Of a DNA stretch of 13,690 nucleotides, positions 7,184-13,690 are shown piece by piece. A program made the translations under genes and the position numbers. Every line of letters starts with the position of its first letter. The first letter of the stretch is position 1. The stretch covers positions 1-13,690 of the forward strand of contig CANBSM010000022.1 of the NCBI GenBank assembly GCA_947372155.1, in the 5' to 3' direction. The notes under the pieces are model-generated. The model did no database searches. It worked only from the letters and a program-made list of their open reading frames with translations, and was not told where the DNA came from. The DNA is from Burkholderiaceae bacterium. Its GTDB lineage: Bacteria > Pseudomonadota > Gammaproteobacteria > Burkholderiales > Burkholderiaceae.

Positions 7184-8119
7184 ATGGCCGCACTTGTTAT
7201 TGCTGAACACGACAATCAATCTTTAAAAGCAGCAACGCTCAACGCTGTAGCAGCTGCCTTGCAGTGCTCCCCTGAGGTAGATGTTTTAGTAGTTGGTAAT
7301 CAATCTGACGCTGCAGCACAAGCTGTATCTCAAATTGCAGGCGTGCGTAAGGTCATTCAAATTGACGCACCAAATCTAGCTGACCAATTGGCTGAACCGG
7401 TAGCAGCGCAAATTCTATCAATCGCTAGTGGCTATAGCCATATCTTGGCGCCTGCTACCGCTAACGGTAAGAATGTATTGCCACGTATTGCTGCTAAGTT
7501 AGATGTAGCGCAGTTATCCGACGTTACTAAAGTAATCTCTGCAGATACTTTTGAGCGCCCAATTTATGCAGGCAATGCCATTGCCACTGTGCAATCAACC
7601 GATCCAGTTAAAGTCATCACGGTTCGCACGACTGGCTTTGATCCGGTTGCCGCCACCGGTGGTTCTGCTGCTGTTGAAAAACAAGCTGCTATAGATAGTA
7701 AAGCGCAATCCTCTTTTGTTGGCCGTGAACTTACTAAATCAGATCGCCCCGAATTGACTGCCGCCAAGATCATCGTATCTGGTGGTCGTGGTTTGGGTTC
7801 TGGCGAGAAGTATCAAGAGATCATTACCCCATTGGCTGACAAACTGGGTGCTGCACTAGGTGCATCACGCGCTGCTGTTGATGCAGGTTATGTTCCAAAT
7901 GATTACCAAGTTGGGCAAACAGGCAAGATTGTGGCTCCACAGCTTTACATCGCCGTCGGTATCTCTGGCGCTATCCAGCACTTAGCGGGTATGAAGGATT
8001 CCAAAGTAATCGTTGCTATTAATAAAGACCCGGAGGCACCTATCTTTGGTGTTGCTGATTACGGCTTAGTGGCTGATTTAAATACTGCTGTGCCGGAATT
8101 AACAAAAGCACTTGGTTAA
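7184..8119 (+). CDS. etfA: Electron transfer flavoprotein alpha subunit
   Basis: The 311-residue EtfA binds the redox-active FAD of the heterodimer. The N-terminal domain starts [14 protein letters not shown]. The C-terminal FAD domain shows [11 protein letters not shown] (198-208) and [13 protein letters not shown] (226-238), with Arg229 expected near the isoalloxazine ring. Further on is [20 protein letters not shown] with GAIQHLAGM, the family signature (242-270), and then [17 protein letters not shown]. The start codon follows directly on the etfB stop. AAGGTG within the last etfB codons (7172-7177) serves as ribosome binding site, so the subunits are translated as a coupled pair in equal amounts. 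The gene lies 44 bases ahead of an acyl-CoA dehydrogenase, a natural electron donor. Identification is secure. Confidence 0.97.
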   Translation: MAALVIAEHDNQSLKAATLNAVAAALQCSPEVDVLVVGNQSDAAAQAVSQIAGVRKVIQIDAPNLADQLAEPVAAQILSIASGYSHILAPATANGKNVLPRIAAKLDVAQLSDVTKVISADTFERPIYAGNAIATVQSTDPVKVITVRTTGFDPVAATGGSAAVEKQAAIDSKAQSSFVGRELTKSDRPELTAAKIIVSGGRGLGSGEKYQEIITPLADKLGAALGASRAAVDAGYVPNDYQVGQTGKIVAPQLYIAVGISGAIQHLAGMKDSKVIVAINKDPEAPIFGVADYGLVADLNTAVPELTKALG

Positions 8120-8163
8120 ATCATAGATTGGTTAAGTTTGAAACTGAATAAAGAGGAATAGTA

Positions 8164-9951
8164 ATGTCATACGTAGCCCCAGTGAAAGACATGTTGTTTG
8201 TAATGAATGAACTTGCTGGGCTTTCGGATGTCGTTGCCTACCCTTCCTATGCAGACGCGGGTGCGGATGTAGATTTGGCCCCTGCAATTTTGGAAGAGTC
8301 TGCTAAATTTAATCAAGATGTAGTGGCGCCCCTAAACTGGGCTGGCGATCAAAACCCGAGTTCCTTAAAAAACGGCGTAGTGACAACCACTCCCGGTTTT
8401 AAGCAGGCTTTTGAGCAATATGCTGCCGCAGGTTGGCAGGGCGTGATTCATCCAGCGGAGTTTGGTGGCCAAGGCTTACCAAAATTGATCTCCACCGCAT
8501 GTCTAGAGATGGTCAATGCAGCCAATCTTTCATTTGCACTCTGTCCATTGCTGACGGATGGTGCCATTGAGGCTTTGCTAACAGCTGCTAGCCCAGAGCT
8601 ACAAGAGCAATATGTTCCGAGAATGATTTCTGGTGAGTGGACTGGCACGATGAACCTCACTGAGCCTCAGGCGGGTTCTGATCTAGCGATGGTTCGTTCA
8701 CGAGCTGTTCCAGAGGGCGATGGCACTTATAGGATTTTTGGTACCAAAATTTATATTACCTACGGCGAGCACGATATGGCTAAGAATATTATCCATTTAG
8801 TGCTAGCAAGAACGCCTGATGCGCCAGAAGGGGTGAAAGGCATTTCATTGTTTGTTGTGCCGAAGTTTATGGTGAACAAAGACGGTTCATTAGGTGAGCG
8901 TAATGACGTTCATTGCGTTTCGATTGAACATAAGTTGGGTATCAAAGCTAGTCCAACAGCAGTTCTGCAATTTGGTGATCATGGCGGTGCTATCGGCTAC
9001 TTAGTTGGCGAAGAAAACCGTGGTCTTGAATATATGTTTGTAATGATGAATGCGGCTCGCTTCGCGGTAGGTATGCAAGGTGTGGCGGTAGCTGAGCGCG
9101 CTTACCAGAAGGCGGTTCAGTACGCAAAGGATCGTGTACAAAGTCGTGACTTAGCAGGTTCGCCTGGCCCGGTTGCGATTATTCATCAGCCTGATGTGAA
9201 GCGTATGTTGATGACTATGCGTGCTTATACGGAAGCGTCACGTGCATTGGCCTACTACGCCGCTTCTGCATATGATGCACAGCATGCTGCCCCTGATGAA
9301 GCGTTTCGCAAAGCCAATCAAGCTATCTATGAATTCTTAGTCCCAATCGTTAAAGGCTTCTCAACAGAAATGTCAATTGAGGTAGCTAGCCTAGGAGTTC
9401 AAGTGCATGGTGGCATGGGCTTTATCGAAGAAACTGGCGCAGCGCAGTATTACCGTGATGCCCGCATCTTGACGATTTACGAAGGCACTACTGCAATCCA
9501 GGCGAATGATTTGGTTGGTAGAAAAACAGTGCGCGATGGCGGAGCGATTGCGCATGAGCTTTCCCAAAGAATGGCTGTTACTGAAAAAGATTTAGCTGCA
9601 AGTGGTAGCGATGACGCCAAGGCAGTTCTCAAGCAGTTGACTTTGGCGCGTGCTGCATTTGAGCAGGCCGTTGCGTACATCGTTGCGAATGCAAAGACTG
9701 ATATCAAGGCTGTTTATGCTGGTAGCTTTGCTTACTTGCGCTTATCTGGCTTGGTATTGGGTGGCTGGCAAATGGCGCGCGCGCTTTTGGCTGCAGAGCG
9801 TTTGCGTAATGACGATCCAAAATTCTATGATGCAAAGATTGCTACAGCACGTTTCTTTGCTGAGAACCTCATGCCTCAAGTTCAAGCCTTAGCAACCTCA
9901 ATTGTTGAAAGTGGCCACTCTACAAATGCCTTAGAAGTCGAACAGTTTTAA
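8164..9951 (+). CDS. Acyl-CoA dehydrogenase with C-terminal extension (DmdC-like / AcdA type)
   Basis: This FAD enzyme introduces an alpha,beta double bond into an acyl-CoA and hands electrons to ETF. At 595 residues it is much longer than the usual 380-400. The N-terminal and middle domains include WQGVIHPAEFGGQGLP (91-106) and TGTMNLTEPQAGSDLAMVRS (160-179). Next come GTKIYITYGEHD and IEHKLGIKASPT. The helical domain has the FAD-contacting QVHGGMGFIEETG (413-425) and YRDARILTIYEGTTAIQ, where Glu440 is the likely catalytic base. The remaining 140 residues form the extra C-terminal domain characteristic of the DmdC branch, which includes 3-methylmercaptopropionyl-CoA dehydrogenase. Many members of this branch are not tied to that substrate, so I leave it unassigned. 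The ribosome binding site AGAGGA (8152-8157) precedes ATG by six bases. Confidence 0.95.
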   Translation: MSYVAPVKDMLFVMNELAGLSDVVAYPSYADAGADVDLAPAILEESAKFNQDVVAPLNWAGDQNPSSLKNGVVTTTPGFKQAFEQYAAAGWQGVIHPAEFGGQGLPKLISTACLEMVNAANLSFALCPLLTDGAIEALLTAASPELQEQYVPRMISGEWTGTMNLTEPQAGSDLAMVRSRAVPEGDGTYRIFGTKIYITYGEHDMAKNIIHLVLARTPDAPEGVKGISLFVVPKFMVNKDGSLGERNDVHCVSIEHKLGIKASPTAVLQFGDHGGAIGYLVGEENRGLEYMFVMMNAARFAVGMQGVAVAERAYQKAVQYAKDRVQSRDLAGSPGPVAIIHQPDVKRMLMTMRAYTEASRALAYYAASAYDAQHAAPDEAFRKANQAIYEFLVPIVKGFSTEMSIEVASLGVQVHGGMGFIEETGAAQYYRDARILTIYEGTTAIQANDLVGRKTVRDGGAIAHELSQRMAVTEKDLAASGSDDAKAVLKQLTLARAAFEQAVAYIVANAKTDIKAVYAGSFAYLRLSGLVLGGWQMARALLAAERLRNDDPKFYDAKIATARFFAENLMPQVQALATSIVESGHSTNALEVEQF

Positions 9952-9956
9952 GGGCG

Positions 9957-9979
9957 AAAAAAACCGCTCCAAAGAGCGG
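9957..9979 (-). terminator. Intrinsic terminator of the META lipoprotein / membrane protein pair
   Basis: CCGCTC (9964-9969) and GAGCGG (9974-9979) form a six-base GC-rich stem with loop CAAA. On the minus strand the stem is followed by seven T (complement of A 9957-9963), the standard form. It lies just past the stop of the minus-strand gene at 10007. On the plus strand no T-run follows, so it should end the acyl-CoA dehydrogenase transcript only weakly. Confidence 0.8.
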
Positions 9980-10006
9980 CTCTTGCGAAAGGAAAGCTAT
10001 CTGCAA

Positions 10007-10453
10007 TTATTGGGATAGCTTTTTTGCTTCATAGATTTGAGAAATAAAGAATTGCTCAAATGAAATTGCTAAAAAAGTCATCATCACGCCAGCGCCAAAG
10101 ACCAAAGAGAAAATCACCGTCAATATCTCAAGCCAGCCAGAGCGACTACGTCGATGCTCTTCGATACCAGGATTAAATTGAGCATCCCATTTTTCATCGA
10201 GGCGAAGACCAAAGGCAATGGTGGTTAACCAGCTTGCTTCAATGGCAATAAAACCAAAAGTAACGAGCACCCATCCTGGCGCCGAATGAAAGTGGGCCTC
10301 TTTCAGAATGACCCATCCTGCCGCACCACCAATTAAGGCAAATAACTGTATCCATGCCCAAAAAGATTTAAGACCTTGTAGATAAAAACAATTGAGGCCA
10401 CTTCCGGGAAGGAAAAATCCGAGTGCGCAAAAAAGGAGTTTCGATTTTTTCAT
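10007..10453 (-). CDS. Small multi-pass membrane protein, possibly TM2-like
   Basis: I do not recognise a named family with certainty. The 148-residue protein has about four hydrophobic segments (roughly 5-20, 31-50, 58-82 and 107-132). Between the third and fourth lies a charged loop (83-106) with a run of basic residues, EEHRRSRSG. The opening, a short Lys-rich start and then GFFLPGSGLNCFYLQG, resembles the G-x-G-x-x-x-FYLG pattern at the head of TM2-domain proteins. Two Gly/Phe-rich helices follow. TM2 proteins have no general known function in bacteria. The gene begins 27 bases after the stop of the META lipoprotein gene and ends at an intrinsic terminator, so the two form a transcription unit. 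The ribosome binding site is weak. The coding call is supported by length, hydrophobic periodicity and genomic fit. Confidence 0.75.
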   Translation of the reverse strand: MKKSKLLFCALGFFLPGSGLNCFYLQGLKSFWAWIQLFALIGGAAGWVILKEAHFHSAPGWVLVTFGFIAIEASWLTTIAFGLRLDEKWDAQFNPGIEEHRRSRSGWLEILTVIFSLVFGAGVMMTFLAISFEQFFISQIYEAKKLSQ

Positions 10454-10479
10454 ATGAATTTCTGTAGAGTTACTAATGC

Positions 10480-11004
10480 TTATTTATTTTGTTTTTGAGT
10501 AAAGCTCAATACTTCTCGATCTGTTCCAATCATTAGTAATTGATCGCCATTGCGCACAATACTGCGATAGTCGTTTAACTCGTAGAGGAAATCATTCTCC
10601 AGTTCCATGCGCTGGGAAGAGCAGGCCATCTTGGTGCTAGCAATTTGCTTGAGAGAAAAACCACGAGTGTCTTCATCGAGTGTTGCGGTAAAGCGATTGC
10701 ATCCTGTTGAGCCACTCAGGCGTTGCCCGCTGGCATCAAAAATGATTTGTATGGGGTTACCAGCATCACCTTGCGGTATTTGACGGGTGCGCACCTCACC
10801 ATTGCTATTGGGAGGCAGGTTCCAGCGAGTCAGTTCCCACTTCGTATTTTTGAGCTCACTGCTTGGTGGGCTGATTTTGGCGCCACAAGGGGGAATGACG
10901 TTGGCACAGCCGGTTAGAACCCCAAGACCTAGGCAAGAAAGTGCCAGAAAGAATCTATTTAGAGGCCTTCTGAGAGAGTCTGAAGGGCAGGATTTGAGGG
11001 CCAT
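10480..11004 (-). CDS. META-domain lipoprotein (HslJ-like)
   Basis: The 174-residue protein has a basic N-terminus, a hydrophobic stretch and lipobox VLTGC, with the lipidated Cys at 33, so it should be a membrane-anchored lipoprotein. After a Pro-rich linker comes a META domain. It shows LKNTKWELTRW (51-61), IQIIFDASGQRLSGSTGCNRF (85-104), ASTKMACSSQRMELENDFLYEL (122-143) and a final beta strand. The paired Cys102 and Cys128 are typical for the family and could form a disulfide. META domains are known from E. coli HslJ, a heat-inducible protein linked to novobiocin resistance, and from a Leishmania virulence factor. The biochemical role is unknown. AGG lies six bases before ATG 11004 (minus strand AGGTAAATATG). 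The upstream promoter must lie in the 221-base region shared with rpsP. Confidence 0.87.
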   Translation of the reverse strand: MALKSCPSDSLRRPLNRFFLALSCLGLGVLTGCANVIPPCGAKISPPSSELKNTKWELTRWNLPPNSNGEVRTRQIPQGDAGNPIQIIFDASGQRLSGSTGCNRFTATLDEDTRGFSLKQIASTKMACSSQRMELENDFLYELNDYRSIVRNGDQLLMIGTDREVLSFTQKQNK

Positions 11005-11225
11005 ATTTACCTAAGTTATTGTTTTTAATGTATTTTTTATCTAAGTCCACATTCTATTCTACTGTCTTAGATGCTTAAATAGGTGGAAGAAGTAGGGGTT
11101 TTCGTCTAGAATATGAGGTTTTCCGCTCAACCATAACTTTATTTGGTGAGTTGGAGCCCAAAGTTTTTAGAAATTTCATTGGGTTGTAATCAACCTGTTT
11201 TCATTTTAGATTTTAAGGAATAAGT
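11005..11225. promoter_or_regulatory. Divergent control region and rpsP operon leader
   Basis: This 221-base AT-rich region must hold promoters for the META lipoprotein gene (minus) and for rpsP (plus). For rpsP the best -10 is TAGAAT (11107-11112), with only a poor -35 (TGGAAG, 11084-11089). That would give a leader of about 108 bases. In that leader CTCAACCA (11126-11133) can pair with TGGTGAG (11144-11150) with one bulged base. Further on, GGTTG (11182-11186) and CAACC (11191-11195) form a tetraloop hairpin ahead of a T-rich tract. The ribosome binding site AAGGAA is at 11215-11220. I see no convincing promoter for the minus-strand gene. Confidence 0.45.
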
Positions 11226-11471
11226 ATGGTCGTCATTCGACTGGCACGCGGCGGTTCAAAGAAGCGCCCTTTTTATAGCATCGTGGCTACAGACAAGCGT
11301 AATCGTCGCGACTCGAACTTCATCGAGCGCATTGGTTACTTCAATCCACAGGCAGCAGCGACAGAGCAAGCAATGCGTATTGCTCAAGATCGTTTGACCT
11401 ATTGGACTGGTGTTGGCGCGCAGATCTCTCCAACAGTAGTTCGTTTGATCAAAAACAATCCTGCAGTCTAA
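11226..11471 (+). CDS. rpsP: 30S ribosomal protein bS16
   Basis: The 81-residue protein starts [20 protein letters not shown] and continues with [21 protein letters not shown], the conserved body of bS16. A C-terminal part ([21 protein letters not shown]) completes it. bS16 is a small-subunit protein that binds 16S rRNA early and promotes 30S assembly. The length is normal. AAGGAA five bases before ATG is a strong ribosome binding site. It is the first gene of the conserved rpsP-rimM-trmD-rplS operon. A long hairpin follows it in the gap before rimM. Confidence 0.98.
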
Positions 11472-11481
11472 AGACTTCAAA

Positions 11482-11516
11482 TCCAAAGGCTTTGTCATTG
11501 AGATGAGGTCTTTGGA
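11482..11516 (+). promoter_or_regulatory. 15-bp RNA hairpin between rpsP and rimM
   Basis: Bases 11482-11496 pair completely with 11502-11516 around the five-base loop ATTGA (11497-11501). The outer seven pairs are TCCAAAG with CTTTGGA. The inner eight include four G-U pairs. There is no T-run after it, so it is not an intrinsic terminator. The G-U pairs mean it is stable as plus-strand RNA but not in the reverse complement. It starts 11 bases after the rpsP stop. It may act as an mRNA stabiliser, RNase III site or translational control element. Confidence 0.65.
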
Positions 11517-11564
11517 AGCAGAATTGACTTGCAGTGTTATTTGGGGAATCGAGCTAGCTTCAAT

Positions 11565-12128
11565 ATGAATACGCCTTCCCTAGATGATTTGATTGAGCTC
11601 GGTGCAGTCCAAGATGCTCAAGGCTTACAAGGTCAGATTAAGGTTCGCCCTCATTCATCTGATCCAGTAGCCCTTTTATCCAGCAAAGAACTTTGGTTAT
11701 CACTCATTCCTCGTCGGAGTGCGGGTGTCGCTGCGTCTCTTGAGCAGGCCTCACTCAAGCTTTACAAGGTGAAGCAGGCGAAGATGCATAGTGGCACGGT
11801 CGTGGTTGCCTTGGATGGCATTACGGATCGCGATCAAGCGGAAGCCTTAAAAGGCGCTCGCATTCTGGTTGGTCGTGATGTTTTCCCAAAGGCCGAGAGC
11901 GATAGTTATTACTGGGTTGATCTTATTGGTTGCAAAGCAGTTAATCTCCAAAGCGAAAGTCTGGGCGAGGTGATTGATGTAAACGATAACGGCGCTCATG
12001 GAATTATTGTGATCGGTGACCCTGAAACCAAAACGGTAAAACAGCTGGTGCCTTTTGTAAAAGAAGTGGTACAGAGCGTTGACTTGCTAAACAAGCTCAT
12101 TACACTGGATTGGCAAGCTGATTGGTAA
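11565..12128 (+). CDS. rimM: Ribosome maturation factor RimM
   Basis: RimM helps late assembly of the 30S head around uS19 and 16S rRNA and is needed for efficient rRNA processing. From ATG 11565 it has 187 residues. The N-terminal RimM domain (about 9-106) starts LIELGAVQDAQGLQGQIKVRP and contains HSGTVVVALDGITDRDQAEALKG. The C-terminal PRC-barrel (about 112-187) begins SYYWVDLIGCKAV and includes GEVIDVNDNGAHGIIVI and LVPFV. The start is not certain. A TTG at 11529 opens the same frame 12 codons earlier with GGAAG (11514-11518) upstream, part of which is locked in the hairpin. ATG 11565 has only a weak GAG 11 bases upstream. I prefer ATG because the family fold starts soon after it. Confidence 0.95.
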   Translation: MNTPSLDDLIELGAVQDAQGLQGQIKVRPHSSDPVALLSSKELWLSLIPRRSAGVAASLEQASLKLYKVKQAKMHSGTVVVALDGITDRDQAEALKGARILVGRDVFPKAESDSYYWVDLIGCKAVNLQSESLGEVIDVNDNGAHGIIVIGDPETKTVKQLVPFVKEVVQSVDLLNKLITLDWQADW

Positions 12129-12174
12129 GCCAGTTGGTTGATCGGTAAACATCCCTAGGTGTTCTATTCCCACT

Positions 12175-12921
12175 ATGCGATTTGATGTAGTTAGCTTATT
12201 CCCCGACATGTTCACTGCACTAACGCAGTGGGGCATTACTGGGCGCGCATGTGAGCAGGGGCTTGCTAGCGTCAATCTCTGGAATCCCCGAGATTATTGC
12301 CCTGATCCACGGAAGACAGTAGATGATCGCGCCTATGGCGGTGGTCCAGGCATGGTCATGATGGCAAAACCATTGGAAGATACGATATCTGCTGTTAAGG
12401 CGGCCCATCAAGCCCAGAACCTCATTTCCGGTCCCATTTGTCTCTTGGCTCCGCAGGGAGAGGTTTTTTCTCAGAAGATCGCGGCAGATATCCTCAATTA
12501 CGGTAATTTAACCTTTATTTGTGGTCGATATGAGGCGGTAGACCAACGCTTTATTGATCGAAATGTGGATTTACAGCTTTCTATGGGTGATTTTGTGGTT
12601 TCTGGGGGTGAATTGCCTGCCATGACCATGATGGATGCGGTCATTCGCCTCATTCCTGGGGCCCTTGGTGATAATGAATCTGCGGTCCAGGATAGCTTTA
12701 TGAATGGTCTTTTGGACTACCCGCACTACACTCGCCCAGAAATATATGAAAATTTATCTGTTCCGGACGTGCTTTTAGGCGGACATCACGCTAAAATAGC
12801 GGATTGGCGTCGGCAGAAGTCTTTAGAGCTGACGCTAAAGCTGAGGCCTGATTTAATTAAATCAGCCCGAGCAAATGGGTTGCTAAGTAAAGAAGATGAG
12901 CAGTTTCTTCGAAGTCTGTAA
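12175..12921 (+). CDS. trmD: tRNA (guanine-N1-)-methyltransferase TrmD
   Basis: TrmD transfers a methyl group from S-adenosylmethionine to G37 beside the anticodon of tRNAs, preventing +1 frameshifting. The 248-residue protein begins MRFDVVSLFPDMF and has DDRAYGGGPGMVMMAKPLE (50-68). The trefoil-knot SAM site is built from LLAPQGE (90-96), ICGRYEAVDQRFID (115-128) and SMGDFVVSGGELPAM (136-150). SFMNGLLDYPHYTRPE (174-189) follows, preceded by Asp173, the likely catalytic base. GGHHAKIADWRR lies in the C-terminal RNA-binding part. The knot loop has GRYEAVD where E. coli has GRYEG; this is conservative. There is no clear Shine-Dalgarno before ATG 12175 and the gap from rimM is 46 bases. The stop codon is inside a small hairpin. 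Confidence 0.97.
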   Translation: MRFDVVSLFPDMFTALTQWGITGRACEQGLASVNLWNPRDYCPDPRKTVDDRAYGGGPGMVMMAKPLEDTISAVKAAHQAQNLISGPICLLAPQGEVFSQKIAADILNYGNLTFICGRYEAVDQRFIDRNVDLQLSMGDFVVSGGELPAMTMMDAVIRLIPGALGDNESAVQDSFMNGLLDYPHYTRPEIYENLSVPDVLLGGHHAKIADWRRQKSLELTLKLRPDLIKSARANGLLSKEDEQFLRSL

Positions 12922-12935
12922 GTCATTACAGTTTT
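12916..12935 (+). terminator. Weak hairpin plus T-run at the trmD stop (possible attenuator)
   Basis: CTGTAA (12916-12921), loop GTCA and TTACAG (12926-12931) form a perfect six-base stem followed by TTTT (12932-12935). The trmD stop codon lies in the left arm, so a terminating ribosome would melt the structure. The stem is AT-rich and likely weak. The remaining gap to rplS (up to 13047) shows no clear promoter. Confidence 0.3.
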
Positions 12936-13047
12936 GAATTTACGGTTTGTGTTTTGATTTAGTGAAATGGTTTTAACTGCATCCTCTGTCTGGTCCGTTG
13001 ATGAAAGTCTCGGGATTAAACGCTGACAAGATGTTTAAGGATTAATA

Positions 13048-13443
13048 ATGAATTTGATCGAAAAAATTGAGCAAGAAGAAATTGCTCGCTTAATGGCCAA
13101 CAAAACACTTCCAAGTTTTGCTCCTGGTGACACAGTGATTGTTGGTGTAAACGTAGTTGAAGGTACACGTAAGCGTACCCAGGCCTTTGAAGGCGTTGTG
13201 ATTGCTAAACGCAATCGCGGACTCAACTCCAGCTTTATCGTTCGCAAGATTTCATCTGGCGAAGGTGTAGAGCGTACATTCCAAACTTACTCACCATTGA
13301 TCGCTAGCATTGAAGTGAAACGTCGCGGAGATGTACGTCGCGCGAAGTTGTACTACTTGCGTGATCGTTCAGGTAAGTCTGCACGTATTAAAGAGAAGCT
13401 TCCTGCCCGTAAGGTTAAAGCAGTTGCTGAGACAGTAGCGTAA
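13048..13443 (+). CDS. rplS: 50S ribosomal protein bL19
   Basis: bL19 lies at the 30S-50S interface of the large subunit. The 131-residue protein starts [15 protein letters not shown] and has [20 protein letters not shown] (24-43), then [19 protein letters not shown] and [15 protein letters not shown]. It continues [25 protein letters not shown], the diagnostic C-terminal half of the fold. The final 20 residues are a Lys/Arg-rich tail ending in AETVA, longer than in E. coli. AAGGA (13037-13041) lies six bases before ATG. It closes the rpsP operon and is followed by a strong terminator. Confidence 0.98.
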   Translation: MNLIEKIEQEEIARLMANKTLPSFAPGDTVIVGVNVVEGTRKRTQAFEGVVIAKRNRGLNSSFIVRKISSGEGVERTFQTYSPLIASIEVKRRGDVRRAKLYYLRDRSGKSARIKEKLPARKVKAVAETVA

Positions 13444-13462
13444 TAAGGTTTGCTTTAATGCA

Positions 13463-13490
13463 AAAAAAGGCGGCCTAGGCTGCCTTTTTT
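13463..13490 (+). terminator. Intrinsic terminator of the rpsP-rplS operon
   Basis: GGCGGC (13469-13474) pairs with GCTGCC (13479-13484) around the loop CTAG, including one G-U pair. The stem is extended by A6 (13463-13468) pairing with the T6 run (13485-13490). It begins 20 bases after the rplS stop and is a textbook rho-independent terminator. The A-run on the other side would let it work on the minus strand as well. Confidence 0.93.
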
Positions 13491-13509
13491 ATTGCCCTAA
13501 AATAACCCT

Positions 13510-13690
13510 ATGACTCAGAAATCAAATCCCCAAGATCAGGCATTGAACGTTGCAGTACCTGCGGGTTTTGATGCGCAAGCAATACCGATTCATGAGGTGT
13601 GTGCTGGGCAACCAAAAGTAGCTGATCATGCTTTGGCCCCATTAAACTTGCGGCACCGTTTTCAAAGTCCACCTGTTTGGCAACCAGAGA
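13510..13690 (+). CDS. Probable NUDIX hydrolase / CoA pyrophosphatase, N-terminal part
   Basis: An open frame runs from ATG 13510 to the end of the window, about 60 codons. The first 40 or so residues look like a variable N-terminal extension. The end, LNLRHRFQSPPVWQPE, resembles the L-R-x-R-F-x-x-P-P-x-W-x-P-E segment that I recall just before the catalytic domain of betaproteobacterial NudL-like CoA pyrophosphatases. These are commonly encoded right after rplS in Burkholderiaceae. The NUDIX box itself is not in the window, so the function is inferred from position and this short match. No Shine-Dalgarno is visible, and the gene starts 19 bases after the operon terminator. Confidence 0.6.
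   Translation, partial: MTQKSNPQDQALNVAVPAGFDAQAIPIHEVCAGQPKVADHALAPLNLRHRFQSPPVWQPE

Noticed and set aside
11184..11212. Promoter-like pair TTGTAA and TAGATT with 17-base spacing before rpsP
   Set aside because: It would start transcription inside or after the ribosome binding site at 11215-11220, which is not workable for rpsP.
12119..12150. Imperfect direct repeats TGATTGGTAAGC and TGATCGGTAAAC around the rimM stop
   Set aside because: Only two short copies matching at 10 of 12 bases, partly coding; chance is an adequate explanation.

Overview
The window looks like ordinary core chromosome of a betaproteobacterium in the Burkholderiaceae, most likely Polynucleobacter or a close relative. 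This rests on recognised proteins, on the gene orders hldD-...-comEA-cysM-mltB and rpsP-rimM-trmD-rplS-NUDIX, and on a moderate GC content judged by eye. I see no IS element, integrase, tRNA, rRNA or CRISPR array. No obviously new multi-gene system is present; the odd points are small regulatory structures and a suggestive enzyme neighbourhood.

Layout: (1) 1-2418, plus strand: the end of hldD (LPS heptose epimerase), a secreted alpha/beta-hydrolase of unknown substrate, a ComEA-like helix-hairpin-helix protein with a basic tail, and cysM (cysteine synthase B). (2) 2415-3647, minus strand: mltB, a lytic transglycosylase lipoprotein whose stop codon overlaps that of cysM. (3) 3737-9951, plus strand: a class II-type histone-deacetylase-family amidohydrolase, an acyl-CoA synthetase, etfB, etfA and a DmdC-like acyl-CoA dehydrogenase. 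Together these form an acyl activation and first-oxidation module: the synthetase makes an acyl-CoA, the dehydrogenase oxidises it, and EtfBA takes the electrons. The adjacent deacetylase could reactivate an acylated synthetase. (4) 9957-11004, minus strand: a META-domain lipoprotein and a small multi-pass membrane protein, ending at an intrinsic terminator. (5) 11226-13490, plus strand: the ribosome/tRNA maturation operon rpsP-rimM-trmD-rplS, closed by a strong terminator. (6) 13510-13690: the start of a gene that is probably a NUDIX CoA pyrophosphatase.

The noncoding structures that stand out are a 15-bp hairpin between rpsP and rimM, a six-codon micro-ORF with its own ribosome binding site overlapping the cysM start codon as ATGA, a small hairpin with a T-run at the trmD stop, and a possible hairpin in the rpsP leader. 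No stretch over 300 bases lacks a gene; the longest gap is the 221-base divergent region 11005-11225.
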